This document shows positions 14,254 through 26,500 of a stretch of DNA of 64,000 bases, piece after piece. The stretch covers positions 3,160,648 to 3,224,647 of the forward strand of contig NC_089177.1 in assembly GCF_947507565.1 (NCBI RefSeq). The letters run 5' to 3'. The notes under the pieces were generated by a model. The model did no database searches. It saw nothing but the letters and a program-made list of their open reading frames with translations, and had not been told where the DNA came from. The translations under genes and the position numbers were made by a program. The stretch comes from Oscarella lobularis. Lineage: Eukaryota; Porifera; Homoscleromorpha; Homosclerophorida; Oscarellidae. Each line of letters starts with the position of its first letter. The stretch's first letter is position 1.

Positions 14254-14613
14254 GTTCTTTTCACATTTTTTTCTTTGCGTCAGAGCAACTCCCAAATTTC
14301 TATATTAACTAATGCGTGTTATTTTCCTAACGAGATTAGATGATTAGATACTTCAAGTGGCACTGGCATTTAATCAATAGAATAGAAACGACAAATAAAA
14401 TTGATAGCAAAGGCAAACGAAAGGAAAAAGCTCGTGCGATGACCGAAAAAAACGATTTTTTTAAATCTTACAACAGACACAGCGGGGGAAAAAGAAAAAA
14501 AAAGAGGAGACATGAAATACTCAGTCAGATAGAGAGAGAGAGAAAGAGAGAGAAGAGAAAGAATAAAGAGGTGAGGAGAAAAAAACGTGGGTGGGGTCCC
14601 CTCCCTCCCTCCC
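14254..14613. other. Convergent 3' intergenic region, SNAPC4/RAP2
   Basis: The 360 bp between the SNAPC4 stop and the RAP2 stop hold no gene. A purine-rich GA microsatellite lies at about 14529-14570. The rest is probably overlapping 3' untranslated sequence of the two convergent genes. Confidence 0.5.
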
Positions 14614-15156
14614 CTACAAAAGCGTACAGCAACCCGACGGCTTAGGCGGTTGACTCTTCGCATTCATCTCGCGAACGATTTCGGCGAAGACGTCGTTGAC
14701 GTTCTCGCGCGTCTTCGCCGACGTCTCGAAGAAGGGACACTGCCACTCGGTCGCCAACTGTTCGGCGTCCTTCGACGCGACTTCGCGCTCGATTTCTAAA
14801 TCGGACTTATTCCCGACGAGAATAATGGGCGCCGTGTCCGATCCTTTGACGCGAAGAATCTGCTCGCGCATCGGCTTGACGTCGGCGAACGAGTGTTCGT
14901 TGATGATGCTATAGACGAGGAGAAAACCCTGCCCGTTTTTGATGTAGAGATCGCGCATCGACGCGAACTGTTCCGTGCCGGCCGTGTCGAGGATTTCGAG
15001 AACGGCGGGCACCTGATCGACTTCGATTTCCTTCCGATAGAAGTCCTCGATCGTCGGGTCGTACTTTTCGACGAACGTGCCCGAAACGAATTGGACGGTG
15101 AGCGCCGATTTGCCGACGCCGCCCGAGCCGAGAACGACGACCTTGTACTCTTTCAT
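14614..15156 (-). CDS. RAP2: Ras-family small GTPase RAP2
   Basis: A single-exon gene of 180 residues. It shows the P-loop GSGGVGKS, the effector loop [13 protein letters not shown], the switch II motif [15 protein letters not shown] with Thr at the Ras Gln61 position as in Rap proteins, NKSD, and ETSAK. Phe at effector position 39 (IEDFYRK), rather than the Ser of RAP1 (IEDSYRK), assigns it to RAP2. The C-terminus CCTLL ends in a CaaX box with Leu last, which predicts geranylgeranylation. Known RAP2 proteins act at membranes in cell adhesion and TNIK/MAP4K signalling. The lack of introns is unusual beside its intron-rich neighbours and may reflect an old retrocopy or intron loss. Confidence 0.95.
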   Translation of the reverse strand: MKEYKVVVLGSGGVGKSALTVQFVSGTFVEKYDPTIEDFYRKEIEVDQVPAVLEILDTAGTEQFASMRDLYIKNGQGFLLVYSIINEHSFADVKPMREQILRVKGSDTAPIILVGNKSDLEIEREVASKDAEQLATEWQCPFFETSAKTRENVNDVFAEIVREMNAKSQPPKPSGCCTLL

Positions 15157-15807
15157 CGCGACGACGATCTACGCTGTTCGCCGCGACGGACGCGGCGGCG
15201 AGAGGCGTTGCGATAAGAGGGACGAACGCGCTCGGCGACGGAGAGAGTACGTCGCGTTTTCTTTTTTCCACGCGCCGGATATCGAGCGTTGCAGTGTTCG
15301 AGACTTTTGTTGCTGCGATCGAATCGATTATTCCATTCGAATCGCGTCGAGCGATTATTGAGTTGGACGTCCGACTGACTATTGACTAAGCGTTCCCAAA
15401 AACGGACCAGCGCTGCCACATGCACTCTTTATAGGAGGGTGGGGCAACGGCACACAGACCACGCGTGCGCGTGCCGTGTGCTACTCAGGTGACGGAACGG
15501 AATCTTTCAGGGTGGGGTCGCTCAGAAAACGCGTCCACACTTCTCGTCGTAGAAACCTTTAGGTCTAACCAAAACACTCTTGACCTTGCACAACGTTTCT
15601 AGTAGCGACAATCATGTCGTAAACTCTACTGTACACTATAGTGCATGAGAGACGCAGCAAAATAGCTGGGCCACCTTGCTGTGTAGCTCTCGCCCCTTCA
15701 AAACGCGCCCTCGCATTGTTTCTCGCGTTGGTAAGTTGTTTAGGGCGGAGCCTTTCAAAATCCCGGCACCCACACAATGCTAGCGTACGGTAGAGGGCAG
15801 AAAAAAA
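15157..15807. promoter_or_regulatory. Divergent promoter region, RAP2 (-) / VIRMA (+)
   Basis: About 650 bp separate the two start codons. The RAP2 side (15157-15400) is rich in CG dinucleotides. A CTTTATAG element lies at about 15426-15433, and a short self-complementary CACTATAGTG lies at 15635-15644. No open reading frame with family similarity was found. Confidence 0.4.
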
Positions 15808-18800
15808 ATGTCGGACGGCAGTTCTTCGCATTTGCTCTTCTTCGACACTTTCAAGCACGTCTCCGATGAATCTGACGTAATAACGAACGCGCGTCTGCAG
15901 ACGTAACCGCAACTAGGGTCGTCCTTTCAGGAAGTTCAGCTGAGGCTCGACTTGATTCGCTTCAAAACGCCTGTTACGATCACGGAAGTTCGTATCATAC
16001 CATTCGGATGGCGAATGCATCCGGAAATCAAGAGTCAGGGGTAGGAAAAAGTTAGCAAAACGGCCCGCTTTCTCGTAGACGCGTTCGCTTACGTAGAAAA
16101 ACGACGCCTTCGCTGTTCAAACTCGAACTCTTCGTCAAGAACTTGTACCAACCAGCAGCAAGTGTATTCGAAAAATTTGGAACGTGAGAACGAGCAGTCG
16201 CTACTCTACGTCATAAATTTAATTAAAAGCCGCCAATTAATTAATTAATTAAAATTATCAATTAATTAATTAATTAATTAATTAATCGTCTATAGTTTGG
16301 ACTACGACTCTTCAAACAAATTTTCATATCAAAGCAAAGAGAACGCAAGTGGCAATCCTAGCCTGCCTTATTAATTAAACAACACGAATGTTTACACAGA
16401 TTGCTATCGATGCTCTGGTATTGAAAGGCTGGTATGCCAACATCTCCGTTTCCGTCTACGGTCGTCTCGCCGATATGACGACGCCCGAAGTGGGCGGCGA
16501 GGGACTGGCATCCAGCAAAGAAACGGAGATGATCGTCTCGTCGCCCGCTCTGGATAATGAGGAGCAAGAGAGGAAGGACGGGAAAAAACGAAACGATCCC
16601 GCCTTGGAGGAATTCGAGCCGATATCTCCCGGACACGTACAGGACATTATGGATATGGAAGAGAACGCTCAATTCAAAGCGGGGGTAGGGAAACGAAGTT
16701 GCGAGAATAGAGATCAGAGATTAAGTGGTCAATGAAGGATAAAGAATACGAGGAAATTGAAAGCGACGAGGACATACCGGAAGAAATCGAAGAAGCCGAG
16801 TTTGATCAAGACGTCGATATGGTCTGTTAGAACGTTATTGAACCACTGTTGTTCACGGTGAAGCGTCACGGTGCACTATGCACCAAGAACGTTCACAGTG
16901 AATGTCTTTGGTTCTTTTCTCTCTCTCAACGAGAGGTCTTTTCTTTGTTTGTGTAGGGAGAGTTGAATTTTAGTGAGTACAGCGAAGACGCTTGGATGTC
17001 TGTTTCAGTCAGCTTCAATCCCTACCAATGCATTTTGACTCCGCTTCAGGTGTTTTTTTGGGGGGGAAACGGTTCTGCGCGTTGTTTGACTCTCTCTCTC
17101 TCTTTGGCAGTATTTCAATCTTGGCGTCACCTCTTCGGAAATTGACGACGAGAAGGTAGAGAGACAGAACGTCTATTGGTCTCGTTGTCTCAATGCAGAT
17201 ATTAGACTCAGAAGCTGTTGGATCACGCCAATCAAATGAGTTCGGACGATTTCTCTGTGACGTAATTAGTAGAGAATTCAATGCTCGTGCCATTGTAGAA
17301 GAACTTTTAGATGGGTATCTGGTCTTGAAGAGCTTTCTTCTCTCGTCGAGAGCAACGCTGTTAGTACTCCCGTCGTATCGCGTTAGAAGTCATGATTTCT
17401 TGTCTAAAGGCTTCTCTGGCTGATTGCACATCTGGCCAAAACGTAACTGACAGGCTTGTGAGTTGGACAGTGCAGGCTTTGGATATTAATTTGGCTCAGA
17501 CGCAGCCTGTCGTCGTACGTGACTCAAAAAAAATCATCAACGCATTTTATTATTATTCAGGTCAATATCCGCCAGTTGAAAGCCGGCTTGAAATTGGTGT
17601 GTTCGCTCACTCGATGCGGCTCTAACGTCACTTCCAAATTAATTGTAATTAATCACTCCGTCTTTATTATACCGCTTTCAATTTTTTTTGGCTCAGGAAT
17701 GCGGAGTGATTGGCCTCATCATGAACATCATGGAGGAGCCCTACGTGGCGTCGTCTCTCAAACAGGCTTGCTTGAGAGGTAGACGACGCTTCTCGCGTTA
17801 GATTTTGATACAGTCCGCTATTTTGAAAATTTGAAGCACTCGATCACGTTCTCGACCACTGCGAAGGCGTAGAAACATTCTGTGGTTGGAGGCGCGTCTC
17901 GCCGGAATCTTCATCGCCGTACCAACGACTCGTCGAGCTTGTTCTCAAGCAACAGGTTTTTTTTTGCAAGCGTCAGAATTTTACTTTAATTTTTTGCGTA
18001 GTCTGCTAGTGTAATGGCTGCCTCTTCGGCTCTTCTATACAAGGTTCATATATATGAGCTTCTCGCCGAACTTCAGAGTGCTGTTGACAAGTTAACCCAA
18101 CGAAGCGAAACTATTCTAAACGTTTAATTAATGGCTCGTTCTAGTGTCGTGTCTGCGACTTCGTCTGACGACGACGACGAGACGTTTCGGGAATCAGAAA
18201 AGGAAGCGACGGTGGCGACGGCGATGGAGGATATGGAAACAAACGTCGTCGTAGCCAATGACGATAACCTTGAAACGAAGACGAATCGCCCAGTCGACGT
18301 CAGTCTCGGTCGCGACGCAAAAACCGAAATGCTGTCTTTTCTGGAACAACGCTACCCGGCGTTTTCTACGGACCTTTCTACCATTGTCCGCACGACAAAA
18401 GATCTATTGATTGCCTTAAAAGCGGCTCCGATCAAAGCTGTACGTTTTTTACCGACTAGGTTTCTGCAATATAGCCGTTTGTTCAGGTTCAGCCGCCTCC
18501 GCTTGGATTTCTTTCTTTTAAAACGGAAAACGCTGCAGCGCGTGATATTTATCCGTCTCTAATTCGCTTCTTTCAGTCGCGGTACGTAGGGAGTTTTTTG
18601 TCTCGTGCGCGTCGAGAGATTTTTTTCAACAGCCGATTGCTGGAATCGATTCTTGTTCTTATTTCGTGCCCCTTTATGACGATGTATCCCATGGTTTTTG
18701 GATCTGTACGCAGTTTGCTCGCCAATTTGCTTGAAAACCAGTCAGGTGAGAATGAACCGTTTTTTTAGATTAGGTTCAGTTCTAGTTCGTTTCTTTTTTC

Positions 18801-21800
18801 AAGGACTTCTTTATTTGGCGTCAGAAAGCAAAATAGCGAACGAAATCATCAGAATTCTTCTACAGGCGACAGTAAGCAATTCCATCGGGTGCCTAGTCAT
18901 AATCTAAAATTTTGTCCTGTGTAGGAATCGGACATTCATCACAGCAGAGTCCCGCCTCTATCGGTAAGACGAACGATGCACTAAAACGCGTACGTAGAGC
19001 CTACACGTACAGGAATTCCTCCGCGGAGACAATCTCGAAAATTGCACGGCTCAGTCCTTGGGTCTTCTGATGGTGTACCATCTTCAGGTACACACCGCGT
19101 CAGTGCGACGTGCAGACGCATCTTTTGTGACCGCTTTTCTCGCAGGCTTTTCAAGCTGTTGACATCATATTAGACGCATTGAAGACAAGGGGCATGCACG
19201 AGCCTAGGATCGCGCGATTTTTTAGACTAAGTCATTGCTTTAGCTGATGATCTCGACGCAGCTGATGTTTTGTCGACGTTGCACACGCTCTACTCCATGA
19301 CCTTTACTCCTCTTGGTACGTGTATGAATAATACGTGGTACAAGTGATGCGAGTCTTTGGGCTTGTCTTTAGGCAAAGAAGCCGTTGTCTCCGTTCTCAG
19401 TTTGTCGAGAAACTTGGATTGTCTTCTGCCCTTTGTCGAGCAGAAGGGCGTGTCGGAGGTGGACGAGAAGCTGAAGAAGAGCGTGTCCAGCCGTTATGCG
19501 GCCGTTCTCATCATGCAGGCGATTCAAGGTAGACAGAGGGGAGCGTTCCGAATATAAATCTACGAATGTATACAGTGTCGGAAACGGGTGAAATACTGGA
19601 GAAATACGGAAGTCGATTATTGGCAATTTCTAGCAGTGGTAAGATCAGGAGGATCAATCGATTTATTATATACAATGGTCTGGATGAAAAGATCACAATA
19701 ATCCGTCTCTGACTGATTTGGTCGACTGGCTGGCGCCTCTTAAAGCGCTTACGAACGTTCCGGAAACAGGCCCTATTCCAATTCTCATCAAGCAGCTTAG
19801 AACGTAGGAAACGCGAGCTTTTTTCTTGGTCGGTCGCGTAGGACACGAAATCTTTAGACTGATTGCAGACACCAGCCCAACGAAAATTGTCAATGAACTG
19901 CCAGGTCTCATTTCCTTACTGAGACTGTTGAAACTCTATTCGTGTCCATCTGATACGGCGAGTGCGTTCTATTTATAATATACGTGCCTACGAAGTCAGT
20001 TTCGTCAACTTTTTTAGTTGCAAAGGATGGGAAGAAGGACTTGCAGTGGAGCGTTGCCGTTATATCTCTGTTTTCTTCTAATGCCATGGAAGAGTTTATT
20101 CTCCTCCTTCAGAAATTAAATGCTGGCTTACTGCGCCCATGGCGACAGGGCCAATTGACTGGAAGTACTCAGGCTCTCCTAGTGTTTTCTCTTGCCAAGC
20201 CTTTGCTATCGGTCGTTATGACGATGCTCTCTCATTTGTTCAAGGCGTCAGGAGAAGTAAGAATAGGCCCTGGTGTTTTTAGGACGTGGTAAAATCGTAT
20301 TTTTTAGTTTCGAGACGTTCGTCTATTGTCAGTTCTTTTGGATCTGCACGTGGTTTTGTGCTCGATTCTACCGTCGGGAAGCCTTCTCACCTCAGCTCAG
20401 CAAGTAGACCAAAGATAAGACTATTCCGCCTTTCTTTTTTAGACCATCCCGCCCGTTAGGTTCAAGAGGACATTGTATCAGTGTTGGCAATGTTTTCGCA
20501 ACCATTGCCGCCGATGACAGGCGAAGGAGAAAGAAGTATACACTCATTCTACGTACCATCCCTCTCCTCACTGGTCGACAGCAATTTTTTTTTGTCAGAC
20601 TTGGCTGGCGGATGTTGGTATCTCATGCTCAAAGAAGTACTGCAGCACACAATAGCTTTACCTCAGGCAAGCACGAGTTCATTGACGACGCGTATTATCA
20701 TCTCTTTTCGTCGATAGAATTTCTACAGTGGCCTGGTTCTTTTGTCCGAACTGTTGCCTTTACCCTTGCCCATACTAACGTCTGAGGTACGTCTCGTCTC
20801 TTCGCTTTTGTGCAGTCAATCGACGTTGGGGTTCTTGTTATTATAGCCGGTTTCTGAAGAAGACACTTCCAAGCTGTTCCAAGATCATCAGTTGTGGGCA
20901 GCTCACTTGTCCTTGCTCCTGCCCGAATTGGAAAACGTTTTGTCGTCTCTAGCAGGTGTCGTCAATCGCTTTGCCCGTTCTAACGCGCGAGATTTCTAAT
21001 CAGATTCGAGCTGCCCAAGTCTTTTTCACATGTTCAAACGGTTTGTCGGTCAGCTAGCGGACTTATCTCCGTCTCTAACGTTGATGACAGCGAGGTATAA
21101 CCTCTGCGTCAATTGCAAAAAATATTTTAGGAGAGGTTCGACGTTTAGGATGCTTCTTCGACTTCTCAGTGATAAAATCGACATGGATCCGTCAGATATC
21201 AGCATGTAATTAGCTAAAATTTACGAAGCGATGAATAACGCTGTTTGTTTCTCGTTGAACAAAAGAGTTTCTACGCTGAGGACATTGGAAATGGTTTCGG
21301 TGCTTGCAACTCAGCCAAGCGTTAAAATCGGTTTCTTGGACACTCTTAAAAAGTGCCATTCTCCTGTGCAAAGTGACGATCGCTGCTTTTATACGTCGTG
21401 TTGTAGCCCTGGACCGGACGGTCCACCATCTGATCTGCTGCTGAGAATGCTTGATCTGCTGAACAGCGGAAGCTGCACTTCAGAGGAAGTCAATACGAAC
21501 ATACTCGTAAGACGATGCGGTAGAGTTGAGAAAAAGTGTAGAAACAGTTGTTTTCTGTACGCGCAGGCACTAGTGCAGACGCTGTGTAATCCCTTTTTCA
21601 GTCTGGCTCCAATCAAGGCTCGATTTACTCTCCAGCAGGTTAGCCTTTGAGAGGTTTTGGACTCCCTCCTTGCTCATCGGCTGTTCTAGCTTTCCGATAA
21701 TGTGCTCGATTCGAGTCAGCTTTCGTCGATTTGCGACGCTCTCGTCGATTTTCTTGTCGGCGACCAGCCGTGGCGTCTCTTGACGGCCGCGCTGCGACTG

Positions 21801-22818
21801 CTGACCGGCTTCACGCAGTACGAATTCAGCTTTCTTCTGCTCGCAAGGCAAGGAATAGATGGAAATCGATTTTTTCTTGTATACACGAGTCCTCTCAGAG
21901 CTCTCGAAACGTCAGAAGAAAAGCTGAAGCAACTCTGCGTGCGGATCAGAGACAAAGCGAGGTAGCTACCGCTGCGCATACCTACAACATCAGACAGTGT
22001 ACTCACGTTCCTGATACAGCTCCACTCCTGAGGCTCTAGTCACAATGGCTTCGTTGTGTGAATTTGTCGAAGGTCTTTCCTCGCGTCCTGCGAAGAGAGA
22101 GGCCGACGAGACGGAATGCGTTTTGCGCGCTTCGTTTCTCGGTGCGAGTCGACTGAGAAGTCTTTTTGATTGGACAGAAGGCAGCGAGGAGAGTCATCCC
22201 CTGACAGAAATCAAGGAAACTTTGACAAACGCCGAATCAAAGAACGTTGCAACGTTGCTCGAGAAGACATTGCATATTTTGAAGGAAGGTCAAGATGACG
22301 ACACCGGTAGCGTACATCAAGGCATCTTGTTTTAATTAATTAAACTATCGTTTCCTAGGCGACGAAAATCAGATAGATTTACCTCCACCGTCATCCCTTG
22401 CAGACATTTTCTCGGCTCGAAGAATTGTATCGGTACTTATGCTAGGCGGAGAAAGGTGAGAATCGAAAATAATTAGGCTGCAGTTTCGCACTCCGCTCGT
22501 TTTCGTAGGCCCGAACTCGATTTCTGGTACAGCGGCTATTCGCCCGAAGAACCCGGACTCGAGGTGGAACTGTTGAAAAGCGACTTGGAAGAGATGTCGT
22601 CGAAGGCAATCAGTTCGTTTTCGCTAAAAGACGAAATCGAAAAAACCGTCATCAAATCGCCACCTCCGTCGCCGACGCGAACGAAGAAAAAGTAAAAGGG
22701 GGAAAAAAAAAAGGAAAAGAAAAGTCGAAAGAATTTTCTTTAGAAATCGTCGACGCGTGGATCCTCTCATCGCCGAGAGCTTTGCCAAGCGTTTTCGCAT
22801 TGGTGGCGATCCGATGTT

Positions 22819-22855
<37 letters not shown>

Positions 22856-23304
22856 CGCGGTCGCGGTCGCGGCGCTCAGGCGGGAGGCATGGGCGGCGGC
22901 AACTACCGACGTCGCGATATGTTCCGCATGCGCCAGCAGAATACGAGTCGACCTCCGTCGATGCACGTCGACGATTTCGTCGCGATCGACAGTTCGATGA
23001 AACCTCGCAAAATGGACAATCGAATGCTGCTCGGTCAGGAATCGAGCGCCGGAAGCGGCGGGGGAACGTCGGATCGCGAGCAGCAGCAGCAGCAGCAACA
23101 GCAGCCGTTTATGGGAGGGCGTGGCGGCGGCGGCGGCGTCGGCTGGACGAGAGGTGCCCCGTGGAATTATCCGAGTGGACGCGGCGGGTAAGAAACAGCT
23201 AGGGTCTTTGTTTTGATTTTGGTTAGCTACTAATTAGGTGGCCTTCGCATTATGGAGATTATGGACGAGGACAGCCTTGGCCACCAGGAAAGAGATTCTA
23301 CTAA
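15808..23304 (+). CDS. VIRMA: Virilizer-like protein, m6A methyltransferase complex scaffold
   Basis: VIRMA/KIAA1429 is the large scaffold of the METTL3-METTL14-WTAP m6A writer complex in the nucleus. The ATG at 15808 opens MSDGSSSHLLFFDTFKH, matching the vertebrate N-terminus. ALVLKGWYANISVSVYG (near 16415) and EFEPISPGH (near 16610) follow. The long helical-repeat middle includes QLKAGLKLVCSL (17573), DLQWSVAVISLFSSNAMEEF (20040) and YLMLKEVLQ (near 20625). The penultimate coding exon carries a Gly run, RGRGRGA, and RQQNTSRPPSMHVDDFVA, almost identical to the vertebrate tail, then a Gln run. The final exon ends GKRFY with TAA at 23302-23304. There are more than 25 short introns, several with in-frame stops, so individual ORFs look fragmentary. 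The identification is secure; internal joins are approximate. Confidence 0.93.
16231..16287. repeat. (TTAA)n microsatellite in a VIRMA intron
   Basis: Two blocks of tandem TTAA/AATT units separated by AAATTATC. Shorter TTAATTAA copies recur throughout the window's introns and gene ends (for example 1777, 6811, 12045, 22334, 29681, 50472, 61610). Confidence 0.85.
22802..23104 (+). repeat. Gly- and Gln-codon repeats in the VIRMA tail exon
   Basis: A GGC-rich tract (about 22819-22875) encodes poly-Gly running into Arg-Gly dipeptides. A CAG/CAA tract (about 23080-23104) encodes poly-Gln. Both lie in frame around the conserved virilizer C-terminal motif. Confidence 0.8.
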
Positions 23305-23559
23305 AGAATTGTGCTCTTCCATTACGTAGAGAATCGCGTACACTGCACTTTGAAGCAAGGAAGCACTATAGTGTGCGCGCGCGTCTCGCTGGAGGAGGGT
23401 CTGCAGAGGAGTGGCATTTTTGGCGCGTCTAGCCACTCCCGTATCCTTATTTGGACGGCATCCAACGCCTGCTGGTTCGTTCTTGCCATTTTTCTCCCTC
23501 TCAAGGCCTCCTTCTCGAGGCCTCCTTCTCGCCTTGCAGCAGTCCTGAAACACTGGAAA

Positions 23560-26500
23560 ATGATCTCATTTCGACGTTCGCTCGTCGCATTTTGGATCGG
23601 TCTTTTTTCCCTATGGTGTAAGCACGCGCTAGAGAACACTGTAGACTAGAGACGAGCTCCGCGGAAACAGTTAAGTAACCTCGCGAAACGAATCGAACGA
23701 ACGCATGTCAGCGAAGACAGCGCTTTCGATTCGCTTTTTCCCGTACACCCCACCCCGAACGAAAGAATGACGTATGGGAGGAGCTTCCACGTTTCGCTCT
23801 CTTGCTCGAAATTTTACGATTCTAGCTAGCTAGAAGAGACCACGTGGTATGTCTACCGCCTGACTGACCTTCTGACCCCTCCGCGTCGAAAAGAATGCGC
23901 GGAGCTACGAAAATAAAAGCACCACATTTTCTAACGCTGTGCTAAACCACAGCGCTCGCGCTCGTTTTCCTGCACAACTCCAGGCGAATCTAAGCGTGTT
24001 TAGCTATTCGTTGCTTCCGCAAACTAGGGCGTCATCCCCCTTTTTTTCTTCCCTCTTTTCTAACTAACTGTCATTACAATTGCAGCATGTCACCGCACAT
24101 CCGCCCTCACTCGCGTCGAGATCCGCTTCGCGAATGAAAGCGTCGCGACGCTCGACGCGTTCTACGGCGAATCGCTCTCGCTCGACTGTTCGAGCAACGC
24201 GAACGCGTCCTCGTCGTCGTCATCTCTTGTTTGGATTCGCGAGCGCGCCAACGGGACTCGCGTCGAAGTGAACGAAAACGGTAACGCGACCGTGACGCAG
24301 CGATCGATCGACGGGGGAAACGTTCAACGTCTAATCGTCGTCGCGTTCGGCGCCGAAGAGGCGGGCGTCTACGCTTGCTTCGCGAACACGAGCGACGGCG
24401 TTCTCGTCAACGCGAGCGTCGTTCTTCGTCAAAAGATCGAGAGTGAGTACTGTAGAGAGTCGTAGTATTATGGGCGCGCGGGGGGCCCCCCACTCGTGGG
24501 TCGCGGACTGTTTGTTATGGGTTTTTCTAGACTGCAGCGTATGCGATTCGAATGCGCAGTGCGCGATTTTGGCGAACGGTCAAGCGAATTGTACGTGTCG
24601 TCAATCGTTCGTCGGCGACGGGCGAACTTGTCGAGGTTTGTCGATGGGCGGGGTCCTTCTTTCTTGGAGACGATGAAGTCATTGTGCTCGTCCTTTGTTT
24701 GTTGCTATGACAGCGCGAATCGTTTTGTCTCTCTCTATCTAGACGTGAACGAGTGTTTGAGTGGCTTGGATAATTGTGATCCGTATGCTAATTGCGTGGA
24801 CACTCAGCCTGGCTTTCAGTGTAGCTGCCCTTTTCCTTACGTTGGAAATGGAAATGGGACTCATTGTGATGGAGGTAATATAAAGATCCAAGGAAATAAG
24901 GTTATATTTACGTTGATCTGTGTCTTAATTTAGGATCTTCTCGTCCTGCGTTTTTTGTTCCTGCTCAGGCGTCCAGATACGTATTCTTCAAGGGAAGTGA
25001 TATAGGGAATACGTTGGCATGCACGGCTTCAAACTTTATGAAGCCTGAACTTGTCTGGGAAAAAGACGGAGTTTTACTGGATGTCAGACCAGTGAACCCA
25101 TCTGTTTCAACATTTTATGATACAGAGTATGATATACCTAACGCGGCTGTGAATGACTCTGGGACCTACGTGTGCATCCTGACTACAAATTTCAGTAGCA
25201 AAGAACCAAACCTCACCGTGCGGAGCCCCCCAGTCCAAATACTTATCGAAGGTAAGACTTGCCTACGTTTATTCCGGATGAGTAGTAGTGCATTGGTTAC
25301 TGCAGATCCTGCCAGCGTTAATGTGAATCCGGATGCAACTGTCGCACTGCAGGGAAACACCGTGACTCTGGGTTGCTTTGGATCAGGATCACCTCTTCCC
25401 AAGCTCTCGTGGAGTTATAATGGACTAGACATCCGGAGTTTGCTTGAGGCGCAAGAACAGCTGGACAATATGACTATGAATTCAAACAATGTATCCGCAA
25501 GTTTTGGAAATTCTAGTCAGAGCGGGAAAGTTTCAAATGAGAGTATGGCGAGTGGTGGCAATGAAACTGTCACTTCCGTTCCCCTCCCGTTTGTTCTTCG
25601 TCAAGACGGTGAAACTCGTCTATGGCTTGACATTCAAAATATCACTTTTCAATTTGCCGGTCAGTACACGTGTACTGGTCAAAATAACATTACAAGCAAT
25701 AGAACGATCGGACTGGTCACCGCAAGGAAAAACGCAACAGTAGAAGTTGAAGGTAAAAACAAAAATAAATAGATACGATCTGAGACTAATTTTTCCTCTT
25801 TAGTACCAGCCGATTTCATTTTGAACCCATCCAGCACAAGCATACTCCTCGGAGGCTCGCTCAATATCACGTGCTCGGCGTTTGGAAATCCGGATCCGTT
25901 CATCGACTGGCTATTCAACGGAATCGAACTTAACGTGAGCAGCGACGATGTGAACGTCATCAGACCCAACGCGACGTCGAGCACGCTAATTATCGAAAAC
26001 GGAAAACAAGACAACGAAGGCCAATACTCGTGTCGAGTCTACAACAACGTAACAACGGCCAGTCCAGTCACAAAAACAAGCAAAGCAGCAACAATTATTT
26101 TGGAAGGTATAGTAATAATTCATATTGGAGACAACCAGCCTTTGATCGCGTGTACTTCGTTAGATCCCGCCTCTTTCGCAGTACGTCCTCCTGCTGCGGC
26201 GACGGTCTTGTTAGACGAGACGCTCAACCTCTCGTGTCGAGCGACCGGTATTCCTACGCCTAGTGTCACGTGGACGTACTCCAATGGCTCGTCGATTATG
26301 ATGAATCCTGGAATTGTCATTATCCGTCCTACGCAGGACGAGGCGACGCTTTCGTTTGTCAACGCTACCATGGACTTTGCCGGTAACTATGCCTGCGTGG
26401 CAACGAACGAGGCGGGAACTGTGCACGGCAAGGAAGTTCGAGCGACGACTAGCGTCACAGTCAAAGATCCGTACGCGTAAGTTGCAAGAGCAAATCGGTT

